Below, one piece after another: positions 20,237-32,988 of a DNA stretch of 64,000 nucleotides (within the stretch, counting starts at the first letter, position 1; each line of letters begins with the position of its first letter). This stretch comes from Tilletiopsis washingtonensis. Taxonomy: Eukaryota > Basidiomycota > Exobasidiomycetes > Entylomatales. The position numbers and the translations under genes were made by a program. Below the pieces are notes generated by a model. The model was not told where the DNA came from and did not search any database. It saw only the letters and a program-made list of their open reading frames with translations. The stretch lies in the NCBI RefSeq assembly GCF_003144115.1, contig NW_020312000.1, positions 709,946 to 773,945 on the forward strand, read 5' to 3'.

Positions 20237-23200
20237 ATGAGCGACGCTGAGCAGCATGACGCAGCAGAGCGGCCAGCTGCGGACGCGCCCGCCGCCCCGG
20301 CACCGGCGCTCGAGGCCACGCCGGCGGATGAGCACGCAGCTGTTCCCGAGCCAGCTCAGGAGCAGCCGCACGGTGATGAAGCCGTAGACGAGGCTACAGC
20401 TGCAGCTGCAGATGCTGACGAGGCGGACGCGCCGGCTGCCGTCGCAGAGACGCTGGCCGAGGGCGCCGAGGACGAGGCAAGTCCGGCTCCTGCAGCTGCG
20501 CCGCAGTCGAATGGCGAGGCCACGCCGAAGGAGGAGCAGCACGTCACCGTGCCAGACATCTCAATCTCGCGGCCGAGCACCTCCATTGCGCGTGACGAGG
20601 ACGGCGCTCAGGCCGCTGCATCCAGCGACGCGCTCGAGCACCAGCCTCAGCCCGGCGCAGCTGCGAATGGCGCCGAGCCGGTCGCAGGCGAGGGCCAGGA
20701 CCTGCCGCCATTACCGTCGAAGCAGGATGCGGCCGTGCCAGCGTACCAGCCGAGCGCCTCGAATGGCGCTGACAGCGCTCCGCCGCCGTCAGAGAGCGTT
20801 GCGCCGGCCTCGCGCCGCTCCTCCGTCGCCAGCACGGCCAGCACAGTGCACTCGCGCTCGTCGCTGTCCTCGCTCAACAAGGGCTCTGCCGTCTTTGTCA
20901 TCACGGCGCTCGAGACGATCTCTGCGTCCAAAGAGGCCAAGGGCTCCAAGCCGGCGCCCAAGGCGCTGCGCGAGGCGGCACAGGCGGCGCTCGAGATGGT
21001 GCGCGCTGCGTCCTCTGCGCCGTCGCCTGGCGCGCCCGGCGCCGAGCTGGACCCGCGTGTGGTGTTTGAGCCTCTACGCCTGGCGTGCGGCACGCGCAGC
21101 ACGACGCTGCTCATCACGTCGCTCGACTGCCTCGCCAAGCTCGTCTCCTACTCCTTCTTCGCCGAGGACGCGCCGGGCGGAGAGGGCGTCGAGGCGCTAG
21201 CCGACGTCGTGACGAGCACAGTGTGCGACACGTTCCACGATGCGCTCGACGAGCGCGCACAGCTGCAGATCGTCAAGGCACTGCTGTCTATCGTGCTTTC
21301 CACGAGCGTGCACGTGCACCAGAGCAGCCTGCTCAAGGCCGTGCGCACGACGTACAACATCTTCCTGCTCTCCAAGAGCGCGCCGACGCAGGCCGTGGCG
21401 CAGGGCGCGCTGACGCAGATGGTGCACCACGTCTTTGGCCGCGTGCCGCGCGCGCCGGCACACCCGAGTCAGTCGGCGCGCGACAGCGAGGGCCTGCTTG
21501 GTCCGCCCAAGTCTAGGCGGCCGAAGGCGCCTCTCAGTGGGCCGGGCGAGGAGGCGGCCGCTGGTCCATCTACGTCGAATAGAGAGGGGAGCAGCGCCGC
21601 AGCTGCAGCGACGGAGGAGGCGGATGAGGAGGTGAACCTCAATGAGCCTGTCGAGGCCGCAGAGCAGCCGGCAGAGGAGCGCGTCACGCTGTGAGTCCTG
21701 GCGGCTGTGCTGCCAGAGTGGCAGTGCTGACCCCAGCCCTTCGTAGTCAAACGCTCGAGACGCGCGCGTCGTTCGAGGGCGCCTCTGAGAGAGATACGGG
21801 CGCGAGCCTGATGAACCAGGCGCACATGAGCGAGGGCGAGCTCTTCGTCAAGGACGCTTTTCTCGTCTTCAGGGCGCTGTGCAAGCTGAGCATGAAGCCG
21901 CTGGGTTCGGACAGGTGCGCACTGCTTGCCGGGACAACGCCGCGCGGATGGCTGACCCCATGCTTGCAGTGAACGGGATCTGCGCTCGCATGCGATGCGG
22001 TCAAAGCTGCTCTCGCTGCACCTCATCCTGACGATCCTCAAGTCGCACCTCACCATCTTCACTGATCCGAGCGTGGTCATCCACAGCGCCTCGACCGGCG
22101 AGCAGACGGCCTTTGTGCAGGCCGTCAAGCAGTATCTCTGTCTCAGTCTGAGCCGCAACGCCGTGTCGTCGGTGAACCAGGTCTTCGAGCTGTCGTGCGA
22201 GATTTTCTGGCTCGTGCTGAGCGGCATGCGCACGCGCCTGAAGAAGGAGATCGAGGTGCTGCTCAACGAGATCTTCCTGCCGATCCTCGAGATGCGCAAC
22301 TCGACGGCCAAGCAGAAGAGCATCCTGCTCGGCGTGCTCATCCGCCTCTGCAAGGACCCGCAGGCGCTCGTCGAGATCTACCTCAACTACGACTGCGACC
22401 GCACGGCGCTCGACAACATCTACGAGCGCCTGATCAACGTCATCTCGCGAATCTCGCAGACGCACCTCTCGCCCAACCAGTCGCTCAGCGCCGATGCCTC
22501 TGCCACGTCGACAGCCAGCCAGAAGTCCTCGGCGTCGGGCCCGAGCATCCCGCCAACCCTCAGCGCGGCCATGCCGGCGAGCTCAGAGGCGGAGGGCATC
22601 GCCGGCGGCCAGCCCGTCGAGATCCGGCTGAAGCGCCAGAGTCTCGACTGCCTGTGCTCGGTGCTGCGCTCGCTGGTCATCTGGTCCGGCCGTGCTGCAT
22701 CACTGCAGCAGCAGCAGAGCAGCTACGATGGCACGAACCCGTCGTCGCCGAGAGCAAGCGAGGACACGCGCGGCGGAGTGGACGAGGCCTCCGTCGAGAG
22801 CGGCATGAACACGCCGTCGTTGTCTCAGTCGCACGACTACTCGGCCTCGCGCAGCAGCGGCCCTGCCACGCCAGACCTGCCGCTCGACGACCCGAACCGC
22901 TTCGAGAACGCCAAGGCGCGCAAGACATCGCTCATCGAGGGCATCAAGAAGTTCAACTTCAAGCCGAAGCGCGGCATCGACTTCCTCGTCGAGCACGGCT
23001 TCATCCGCTCGCGCGAGCCGCCGGAGATCGCGCGCTTCCTGCTGTACGCCGACGGCCTCAGCAAGGCGCAGATCGGCGAGTTCCTCGGCGAGGGCGACGC
23101 CAACAACATCCTCATCATGCATGCCTTCGTCGACATGATGAACTTTGAGAACATGCCCTTCACCGACGCGCTGCGGCGCTACCTGCAGGCCTTCCGCCTG

Positions 23201-26200
23201 CCCGGCGAGGCGCAGAAGATCGACCGCTTCATGCTCAAGTTTGCAGAGCGCTACGTCGCCGGCAACCCGGGCGTGTTCGCCAACGCAGGTGAGCTTCGCG
23301 CATGCTGACCGCTGTCTGACTGCATGCTGACGCGCCTCTGCCAGATACCGCCTACGTCTTCTCCTACTCGACGATCATGCTCAACACCGACGCGCATAAC
23401 CCGCAGGTGAAGCACCGCATGACGCTCCAGGACTTCATCAAGAACAACTCGGGCATCGACGACGGCAAGAGCCTGCCGGACGAGTACATCGCCAAGGTCT
23501 TCGAGGAGATCCAGACCAACGAGATCAAGATGAAGGACGAGGTCGCTGCGCCGCCGACGACCGTCGCTGCGGCGGGCGGCGGCTTTGCCAATGCGATTGC
23601 CGCGGTCGGGCGCGACCTGCAGCGCGAGGCATACGTCCTGCAGTCCGAGGGCATGGCCAACAAGACGGAGGCGCTCTTCCGCACAATGGTGCGCGCGCAG
23701 CGGCGTGTCCACCCGCAGCAGCGCGCCGCCGCCGAGCAGTTCTTCTCTGCGTCGCACTTCGAGCACGTGCGCCCGATGTTCGAGGTCGCCTGGATGGCCT
23801 TCCTCGCCGGCATCAGCGGGCCCATGCAGGAGAGCGACGACATGGACACCGTCGCCGTGTGCCTCGACGGCTTCCGCGACGCGATCAAGATCGTCTGCCT
23901 CTTCGGCATGGAGCTGGAGCGCAACGCCTTCGTCACCACGCTGGCCAAGTTCACGTTCCTGAACAACCTCGGCGAGATGAAGCCCAAGAACATCGAGGCC
24001 ATCAAGACGCTGCTCGGCGTCGCGCACACGGAGGGCAACTACCTGCGCGGCAGCTGGCGCGAGCTCCTCACGTGCGTCTCGCAGCTCGAGCGCTTCCAGC
24101 TCATCAGCGGCGGCGTGGACGAGCGGCAGTTGCCCGAGCTCGGGCGGAGAGGTGCCGCGCCCGCGCCGTCCAAGGCGACCCCGGCGCGCCACGCGCTGCC
24201 GACCGACGAGGTTGTGCAGGCCGGCGGCTCGTCGGAGGTCACCGTGGCCGCCGACATGGTCTTCTCGTCGACGCCGCACCTGTCTGGCACGGCGATCGTC
24301 GACTTTGTGCAGTCGCTATCCGACGTCTCGTGGGAGGAGATCCAGTCGAGCGGCATGACGGACAGCCCGCGCCTCTTCTCGCTGCAGAAGCTCGTCGAGA
24401 TCTCGTATTACAACATGTCGCGCATCCGCATGGAGTGGTCCAACATCTGGGCGATCCTGGGCGCGCACTTCAACCAGGTCTGCGTGCACCAGAACCCGCG
24501 CGTGTCCGCTTTCGGCCTCGACTCGCTGCGCCAGCTGTCCAACCGCTTCCTCGAGAAGGAGGAGCTGCCGCATTTCAAGTGTGAGTGCCGACGGCGAGCG
24601 TCGCCTGTGGCGAACCGCTGACCTTCCCCGTGCGCAGTCCAAAAAGACTTCCTCAAGCCATTCGAGTACACGATGCGGAACAACCCGAACGCCGAGGCCA
24701 AGGAGATGGTGCTGCAGTGCCTGCAGCAGATGGTCGCGAGCCGCATCCACAACATGCGCTCCGGCTGGCGCACGCTCTTCGGCACGTTTGGCGCCTCGTC
24801 GAAGGCCTCCGAGCGCGTGGCGACGTACGGCTTCGAGCTCGTGCGCCAGCTCAACGCCGAGCACTTCGGCGAGATCATCAATGCCGGTGCCTTCGCGGAC
24901 CTCACTGTCAGCCTCACCGACTTTGCCAAGGCGACGCACGCGCAGAAGCTCGCGCTGCAGAGCGTCTCGATGCTGCGCGGCGTGGTGCCGGCGATGCTCG
25001 AGGCGGCCGAGTGCCCGCTGGACGTCGAAGCCGACCCGGGGCCCGCCGCCGCGACGCCAATGTCCGACGATCCGATGGTGCGCTTCTGGTTCCCGTCGCT
25101 CTTCTCGTTCTACGACATCATCATGAACGGCGACGACCTCGAGGTGCGCCGCGTGGCGCTCGACTCGCTCTTCGAGATACTCAAGCGGTACGGCTCGACG
25201 TTCCGGCCCGACTTCTGGGACACGGTCTGCCGCGAGGTGCTCTTCCCGATCTTCGCCGTGCTGCGCTCGCGCTCCGACGTCACGCGCTTCAGCACGCAGG
25301 AGGACATGAGCGTGTGGCTCTCGACGACGATGATCCAGGCGCTGCGCAACCTCATCGACCTGTGGACGTTCTACTTCGAGACCCTGGAGCGCCTGCTGCC
25401 GGGCCTGCTCGACCTGCTGTGCGCCTGCATCTGCCAGGGTGAGTCACATTGAGCTGTGTTCAACGAGAGCAGCGCTGACGCACATGTGCCCGTAGAGAAC
25501 GACACGCTTGCGCGCATCGGCACCTCGTGCCTGCAGCAGCTGCTCGAGAAGAACGTGCACAAGCTGAGCGGCGAGCGCTGGACGCAGGTCGTCGACACGT
25601 TCGTGCAGCTCTTCCGCACGACGACGGCACACCAGCTCTTCGACCCGGCGCTGCGCGCCGAGCAGGTCTTGACGAGTCCGTCGAGCGCTCGCTCCGACCT
25701 GCCGACGCCGAATGGGCTTGTGCCGGCGCCTCTCTCGCCCGGCGTGCCCGGCCTGGCGCCGATGCCGTCGTCCGCGCTGATGACGCAGTCGACACGGCGC
25801 CGCGCATTCAAGCAGATTATCGTCAAGTGTGTGCTGCAGCTGCTGCTCATCGAGACGACCAACGAGCTGCTGCAGAAGGGCCCGGTGTACGACCTCATCC
25901 CGCCGGCCGAGCTGCTGCGCCTCACGCACGTGCTCGACGACAGCTACCGCTTCTCGAAGCGCTTCAACGCCGACAAGAACCTGCGCATGGCGCTGTGGAA
26001 GGTCGGCTTCATGAAGCAGCTGCCAAACCTGCTCAAGCAGGAGAGCAGCGCCGCCGCCACGCTGGTGCATGTGCTCGTGCGCATGCACGGCGACGCGCGG
26101 CCATCGCACCGGGCGCTGCGTGCCAGCGTGCGCGACAAGCTCGTGCCGCTGGCCGAGGATGTGGTCAACTCGTACCTGCCGCTTGACGTAGAGACACAGG

Positions 26201-26817
26201 CGCGCAACATCACCGCCTGGACGCCCGTCGTGGCCGAGGTCTTCTCGGGCCTGTGTCTCTTCGAGGACGCGCCCGACGAGCAGGCGGACCCCGAGGGCGG
26301 CGTCTTTGCGCGCTACGCCTCGACGTTCTACCCGCTGGCCGTGGACCTGCTGGGGCGCGACTCGCTGGCGCCCGAGCTGCTCGGCAGCCTGCACCGCTAC
26401 TTCCGCAAGTGCGGCCTCGCCACGCTGCAGTTCCCGCTCTTCACCGAGGCGAGCGAGCAGGCGCGCCGGCAAAAGGTGCTCGAGGCGCGCGAGCGGGAGC
26501 GCGTCAATCCGCGCGACGCCATCGCCACGCAGCCGCAGCCGTCGTCCAGTTTCGGACAGGTCATGGACACACCGCTCAACGCTGGCGCCGGCGTTGTGGA
26601 GCCGACGCTGGTCCAGGCCACCGCCCCCAGCGCACCTGCCGCTGCCGCGTCTGAGGTGCCGGCGGCGCAAATAGCCTCCGACCTGGTGGGCCTCTCCGAG
26701 CCCGGCGCCGTGTCAGACCGGCCCGTCACCCCTTCGCATGCTCCCACACCCCCTGCCATCTCGGACGGCGACGATGCCAGGCAGCTTGTTGCGCCCGTGG
26801 ACGGCTCGGCGCCCTAG
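20237..26817 (+). CDS. SEC7: Sec7/BIG-type Arf guanine nucleotide exchange factor
   Basis: Six exons: 20237-21690, 21747-21914, 21970-23288, 23345-24580, 24638-25438, 25496-26817; 2099 residues, close to yeast Sec7 (2009). It activates Arf GTPases at the trans-Golgi. The first 220 residues are acidic, Ala/Pro/Glu-rich and probably disordered; the DCB region follows with DAFLVFRALCKLSMKPL, then the HUS box with NYDCDRTALDNIYERL. The catalytic Sec7 domain covers about 856-1043, with the glutamic finger Glu954 in LPGEAQKIDRF and the loop FSYSTIMLNTDAHNPQ. The Tyr-Ser pair in that loop is the form known from brefeldin-A-sensitive members, so sensitivity is predicted. HDS repeats fill the C-terminal half. 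The start at 20237 has a good context (GCCATGA); an upstream frame from 20000 looks like 5' leader. Confidence 0.96.
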
Positions 26818-27232
26818 ACCGGGCCTGGGCCGTGTGAGCGCGGAGACATCGATAATCTTTTTCTCTCTTGGCCTGAGCGGGTGGGCCCCAGAGCGTGATA
26901 CCTGGCTGTGACCCCTGGACACAGAGGTGCGGTGCTTGGGCTTGCTTGTGCGGTCCGGCTCGGCGTGCCAAGACAGCTCGTGAGCGCAGGAGAGCGGCGC
27001 TGCGGCGCGTGGGAACATGAAGCCGCGGAAGAGTCGCTCTCGCGCGCTTCCTCCTCTTGCAGCGCTGCGCGTACGCCGCAGCCACGTGGCAGCGCTGCAG
27101 GCGGCCGCGTCTTCGCGCGCGGCGGTCCAGCGGCGGCGCAGCGCAGGCAGCGGCGCAGCCAAGCGCACCGCCGCGCCGCCGCCCTTCCCGACCACCCACA
27201 CCTCCTCTCTTTCCCCTCAAGAAACAGACATC
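26818..27232. promoter_or_regulatory. Upstream region of the RPS1 gene
   Basis: About 415 bp between the SEC7 stop and the ribosomal protein start. The last 40 bp before the ATG are pyrimidine-rich (CACCTCCTCTCTTTCCCC around 27199-27216), which is common at transcription starts of strongly expressed fungal ribosomal genes. No gene is seen in it. Confidence 0.45.
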
Positions 27233-28733
27233 ATGGTGCGCCATGCTGCATGTCCGGCATGCCGTCTGCGCCGACTGACCGTGTCCTTGCCCCCTGCTCT
27301 CTCCCTCTGCTTTCTCGCCGCGTGCTTGCGCTGCTCTGTTGTGCTGTGCTGGCATCGTGCTCCGCTAGGCTGTTGGAAAGAACGTGCGTATCTGCCAGGG
27401 CGGCTGGGTCGCTGGGAGGGCACTGGGAGGATGCGCAGGTGGGAGGCGGCGACTACGTTGAGTACCAGACGGCAGGCGCGCAGACCACTGACGTCGGCTG
27501 CTTGTCTTCTGCAGAAGAAGCTCTCGAAGCGTGGCGGCATCCGCAAGAAGACGGTCGACCCGTTCACGAAGAAGGACTGGTACAGCCTGAAGGCCCCCAC
27601 CTTCTTCTCGCAGCGCGACCTCGGCCGCACCCCGGTCAACCGCTCGCAGGGCCTGAGTGAGTATTGATGTGGCAAGCTGAGTCGCCAGCACGTGGCATGG
27701 CGAAGGCGAAACATGGGACATGGCGAGGGAAGAGCGCCGTCGGCAGAGAGGAGGAGACGGACGTCGCAGGGCTGGAGGAGAAGGCTGCGCATGATTGGCC
27801 GAGGCGTGGCAGCACCGGGCTCTCGCTGCCAGAGACGTTGCGAGAGACGCCTCGGCTGGCCCGGCTTCAACGAGAGCGTCATCGAGAGAGGCGGCACGCA
27901 GTCGACGCTGGCAGACACGGGCGAAGAGGGCAGCTCGCCGAGGAGAAGCAGGAGATGGCATGTTGAACCTACGGGCCGGGCGGGTCTGCATGCCAGGTCG
28001 CATGCTGCCCGCGATTAGCGCCATGTGAGACGAGCACGTCTGACCGCCGTCCGCACCGCAGAGAACGCCAACGATGCGCTCAAGGGCCGCATCATGGAGG
28101 CGTCGCTCGCCGACCTGAACAAGGACGACGAGCAGGCCTTCCGCAAGTTCAAGCTGCGCGTTGAGGAGGTCCAGGGCCGCACCTGCCTCACCAACTTCTA
28201 CGGCATGGACTTCACCTCGGACAAGCTCCGCTCGCTCGTGCGCAAGTGGCAGTCCCTGATCGAGTGCCACCAGGACATCAAGACGGCCGACGGCTACCTG
28301 CTGCGCGTCTTCGTCATTGCCTTCACGAAGAAGCGCGCCAACCAGGTCAAGAAGACCACCTACGCCCAGTCGGCGCAGATCCGCCAGATCCGCCAGAAGA
28401 TGTTCGAGATCATCCAGCGCGAGGCGTCGGGCTGCGACATCAAGGAGCTCATCGCCAAGCTCATCCCGGAGGTGATGGGCCGTGAGATTGAGAAGGCTTG
28501 CCAGGGCATCTACCCGCTCGTGAGTGCTGCCGCGTGTGCCGTGCCCAGTGCGGCCGTCTGACCCATCGCCACAGCAAAACGTGTACACGCGCAAGGTCAA
28601 GGTCCTCAAGGCACCGAAGTTCGAGCTCGGCCGCCTGTACGAGCTCCACGGCGGCGCCACGGGCCTCGAGGACGCTGGCACCAAGGTCAAGGCCACCGAG
28701 TTCGTTGAGCCGGCCGTGCTGACCTCGGTCTAA
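27233..28733 (+). CDS. RPS1: 40S ribosomal protein eS1 (Rps1/S3a)
   Basis: Five coding exons: 27233-27235, 27369-27383, 27515-27656, 28062-28519, 28575-28733; 258 residues against 255 in yeast. It is a structural protein of the small subunit platform near the mRNA exit. The assembled N-terminus is [14 protein letters not shown], the expected start of eukaryotic eS1. That requires a first coding exon that is just ATG, followed by a 15-nt exon. The rest follows the family closely: [58 protein letters not shown] and [12 protein letters not shown]. Introns of 133, 131 and 405 nt are much longer than usual here, as is common for ribosomal protein genes. The 405-nt intron holds a strong hairpin and could host a regulatory or small RNA element, which is inference. 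Confidence 0.95.
27798..27856 (+). repeat. Nested inverted repeat in RPS1 intron 3
   Basis: GCCGAGGCGT at 27798-27807 pairs perfectly with ACGCCTCGGC at 27847-27856. Inside it, GGCAGC at 27808-27813 pairs with GCTGCC at 27825-27830 around an 11-nt loop. In RNA this would stack a 6 bp stem directly on a 10 bp stem with a one-sided internal loop. I cannot identify snoRNA boxes with confidence. Confidence 0.6.
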
Positions 28734-29293
28734 GCGCGCTTGCTTCTCGTCTTGGCTTCCGTCACCTCCTTCACTCCCCGACTGCTCATTCACTCCACGC
28801 ACCACGCACACACACACCCTTCTTGTACTCTAGGCCGGAGGGCCTCTAAACGCTCGCCCACCAGCATCAGCGCATGCGACATGAAAACAAGGCAATGACA
28901 GAATTGCTGGACAACGACTCGGCGCGCCGACTGCTTCTCGACTCGCTCCTAGTCACGCTGTCGGATCACTCATCTCACAGGCCTGGACCACAGCTCAGGG
29001 GTGCCCGCGCAGGCACATGGAGAACAGCTCGGGTCATCAAGCGGCGTAGGGGCGGGGCCGTGAGTGCCGACGCTTCCATCAGGGCCCGGCCCTGCTGCTC
29101 CGGACCTGAGAGAAGCGTCCGAGGGAGCTTCGGACATCTAATTGCGGGGATGCGGCCCCTCCAGGCCTCTCGCTGCTGGCGGCTGCGGACCTGCCGCCTG
29201 CGCTCTCAGCGAGACTACCTTGGGGCCAGCGTTCATCATCTTGCTTCCGCACCTCTCACAGCTGCAGCTTCTCCTCGTCCTCAAGTTGCCAAG
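28734..29293. other. Intergenic region between RPS1 and the carboxypeptidase gene
   Basis: About 560 bp. The first part probably holds the RPS1 3' UTR (pyrimidine-rich, then a CACACACACAC run near 28806-28816). The remainder should contain the carboxypeptidase promoter. No exon or RNA gene is recognised. Confidence 0.45.
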
Positions 29294-31631
29294 ATGCTCG
29301 CAGCTCTCGCTTGCCTTGCGGCACTGCTGCCACTCGGCGCTCTGGCGCAGTTCGTGACGCCGCCGTCGGGTCTGATACAGGCGCTCGGTGCCGCTGGCAT
29401 CAACGTGCGCTACAAGGTCGTGCCGACGGGCATCTGCGAGAGCCACCCGAACGTGACGAGCTACGCTGTCTATGCCGACATCGATGACAACCAACACATC
29501 TGTCAGTCATCTGATCCCTTGATCACTTCTGCGCAGCGGCTGATCGGACCGCACGGGCAGACATGCTGTTCTACGAGAGCCGCGAGGCGGATCCAGCGAC
29601 TGCACCTCTGACGGTGTACGTCTGAGCGTCGTGTGCGACCCCGCTGTCTTGCTGAGACCTCCATGATGCAGCTTCTTCTCCGGCGGGCCCGGCTCGAGCT
29701 CGATGTGAGTCTTGAAGCAGCCTTTCAGGTGCTACGACTCGGCTGATACCTGCGACTAGGCGCGCGGCCTTCGAGGAGCTCGGTCCGTGCAGCGTCGATC
29801 CCGATGGCAAGGTGCGCCGCCAGCGGTCGGCCTTGTGTCTGCTTCTGACGTCTCGCTTGCAGCCGTACGACAACCCATACGCCTGGAACCGCAAGACGAA
29901 CCTGCTCTTCATGGACCAGCCGCTGACGGTGGGCAACAGCTACACGCGCGCCGTGCCCGGCTACACCAACTCGGACACGGGCTTGACCATCCGACTGCCG
30001 AGCAACGACTGCCCCGACTACGCGGCGCAGTTCGAGACGTGCGGCACGTACTCGGCCGACGAGTTCAGCCTCATCCCTCGCAGCTCGGACGAGGCGGCAC
30101 CGAACGTCTACCTGGCGCTGCAGGGCTTCGTGGGCGCCTTCCCGAAGTACAACAACGGCGGCCTCGTCATCGCCGCCGAGTCGTGAGTGATATTGCCGTG
30201 CATTTGGCGCAGCCCCGAAGCTCACACCCCTCCTCGCAGCTATGGTGGTGGGTCTCGCTCTCACTTTGCACGACAGCCTCGCTGACACCTAGTCAGGACG
30301 CTACGCGCCCGCCTTTGCCGACTACATCGTGAGGCAGAACGAGCAGAAGCAGGCGGGTCACGTTCCTCTGGACCTCAAGACCGTCATCATCGGCAACGCC
30401 TGGATTGACCCCGTGGAGGTGAGTCGTAGACGGCTGGCGGCTTTGCGCTTGGCTGACTCCCTCCGCAGCACTACAAGTCCTACTTCAAGTACCTCACCGG
30501 CGGCAACGGCTACGGCCTGGTATACCCCAATAGCTCCGTCGAGGCGGAGGTGAAGGTGAGCGTCGCCGTGCGCATGCCCTGACGGCAGAGCTGACCGCGG
30601 TGCCAGAACAATCTCTACGGCGAAGGCAACTGCCTGGACAAGCTCAAGGCATGTCAGGCCAGCCAGTCGGGCGAGGAATCGAGCCTGCTCTGCCAGACGG
30701 CCGACGACTTCTGCGGCACCCTCGTCGAGGCGCGCTTCAAGATCTACACGGGGCGTGACGAGGTGGGTGTCCTTCGCTACTTCCGATTGTTATGGGTGCT
30801 GACCACTTGCTGTCGCTCAGTACGATGTGCGCTACCTGCGTCCGAACCCGTTTCCTTACTAGTACGTCGCAGAGCTCGGCCAGGCTGCATCTCGCTGATT
30901 TCTCGCACAGCTACTACGCCGACTGGCTCCAACGGCCCGAGATCCAAGATGCCCTTGCGCACTTCACCAACTACACGGCCTACAGCACGGCGGTCAGCTA
31001 TGCGTTCTACTCCATCGGCGACGACCCGCGCACGGGCGACACGATCCCACAGCTGAAGCGCCTGCTCGCGGCGGGCGTCGGCGTGGCGCTCTACTCGGGC
31101 TCGGCCGACTACAACGTCAACTGGCTCGGCACGCTCGCGATCGCCGAGGGCATGGGTGTCGCCGGCTTCGACCAGGCCGGCTTCCAGACGTTCGAGTCGG
31201 CAGCCGCCGGCAACAATACGGCAGTGGTGAAGCAGGCCGGCCAGTTCTCCTTCACGCGCGTCTTTGATGCCGGCCACGAGGTGCCGTTCTACCAGCCCAT
31301 CACTTCGCTCGAGCTGTTCGAGCGCGTCATCTTCCGCAAGGACATTGCGACTGGCAAGCTGGACGCCGACGCAGCGTACCTCAGCGTCGGACCGCACGAC
31401 TCGACCCAGCAGGAGGATGTCGGCGGCGTGCAGTACGATGTGACGCCCGACACGGCCACCTACAACACCACCACGCACCGGCCCAACGACGGCGGCGCCA
31501 AGGTCGAGCAGCGCGCACTCAGACACCTGCTGCGGCACCGCGACGTCGCCGAGCCTGTGCAGCGCAGCACCCGCTCGTCCAAGCGCAAGCAGCGCGAGCA
31601 GCGCCTGCAGCGTCCGTTCAGCATGCACTAG
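29294..31631 (+). CDS. Serine carboxypeptidase (S10 family)
   Basis: Eleven exons: 29294-29501, 29561-29615, 29672-29704, 29760-29811, 29863-30182, 30240-30247, 30297-30418, 30469-30555, 30607-30762, 30821-30861, 30911-31631; 600 residues. It removes C-terminal residues from peptides in an acidic compartment or outside the cell. The first 18 residues (LAALACLAALLPLGALA) form a signal peptide. Family marks are FFSGGPGSSS (the oxyanion region), catalytic Ser223 in ESYGGRYAP, Asp427 in GSADYNVNW and His483 in DAGHEVPFY. Several NxS/T sites are visible. Exon 6 is just 8 nt and the codon of the catalytic serine is split between exons 5 and 6. The basic C-terminal tail is unusual for the family. 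Substrate and exact location (vacuole or secreted) are open. Confidence 0.95.
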
Positions 31632-32988
31632 ACGGCACGCTGCTGCGTACCTGCGTCGTCTCTCTGTCCCTCATCCTTGCGTCGCGTGGCTGCATGAAAG
31701 CAGAGAGAAGGGTGCGCTGCCCGGCATCACTGCGCATCGCTCAATCGGCATGCCCCTTCTTCGTTCGCTAATGCTGTGCGATGTGTGGCTTGTGTGAGGG
31801 CGCGGTGCAGCACGCAACGGTCGCATGCGGAGAGCAAGGGAAGCGCGGAGCGTGGCCATCGTGGGGGAGTGCGAACCTGCGCGGCGCGGGCGCCGACGAG
31901 GCACATGAGCCGGACCGCGCCGCCAACGGTACCAGCGCAGCGTGCCGCGAGCGTGTCAGGTACGCCGCGCGGAAGCTGCGCTGCCAGATGCCCGCCCGGG
32001 CCCCGCGCCGCCGGCCGCACACGCCGATGCTCTTGCAGCAGCCGCAGCCTCAGGGTGGATGTCGGGCGGGCGGCACAGCAGCAGAGGCACCGCAGACCCT
32101 TGACACGCGCGGCCGTTCTGCCGCGCGCCGCCCGCCACGGTCTCAGCGAGCTGCCCGCTCGAGGCACCTCGGCAGCACGGCAGCGTTGATGCGAGCGCCA
32201 CGCCGCTGCGGTGCCTTAATCACGGCCGCTGCCCCATGGACGCGCGGCGAGAGGCCCGAAGCGCAGCACAGCGCCCTCCGAGGCTCCGAGCAGGCGCAAG
32301 GAGGCGACGTGCTGCGTCCTTGGCCCTGCACCTGACTGCAGCAGCAGCTCTGTGCTGCCTCGCGGGCAAACGAGCTTCTGTCACTCGCTCAGCTGGCAGG
32401 GGCCGTTGGATGATCGCCTCGTGGTCGTGCGGTGGGCTGCCGCCGAGGGTGCGGCTGACGCTGACGGCGGCAGGCGGCATGCGGCGAGTCGGCGTGCCGC
32501 TGTGAGACCATGCCGCTCATGCGAGCGCGTCGCCGCGTGTTGGCTGCAGAGTGGCAGAAGGCGCAGAGGCAGCCGCCGCAGCGATGCAGCATCGGCATGC
32601 GTGCAACGTCTTGCTCCAACACAAGCTGCCGGCGCAGCATGCAGCCAGCCGCAGCGCCCAGGGCCGGAGCCGGAGCTCGGACGATGGCGGTAGCGCATCA
32701 GCCGCGCCGAGAGATGCTGTTCTCGCCTGACGTTGGCGCGCTGCCTCTGCAGCGAGGCGCACCGCATGCACGCTGCTGCGCCTCGTCCAGCCGTGCTGCT
32801 CCCTCAGCCTTGGCTGCTGCTGCGCTGCTCCGAGTCCCACGCCGAGCGGTGTGGCTGCGTCCATCCCTCCGCTCCTCCGAGGCTCACCGCTGGCCGCCGC
32901 CGCAGCGCAGGCACAGCGAGCGCCAGCTGCTCCACACATTGCCTTGCGACGGCCACCATCCCATCCTCTATCCCTGCTCCCTCTCGGC
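31632..32988. other. Gene-free stretch before the methyltransferase gene
   Basis: About 1.36 kb of very GC-rich DNA with long overlapping open frames on both strands, all Arg/Ala-rich and without family similarity or splice pattern. It should include the methyltransferase promoter. An upstream in-frame ATG for that gene is at 32851. Confidence 0.5.
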
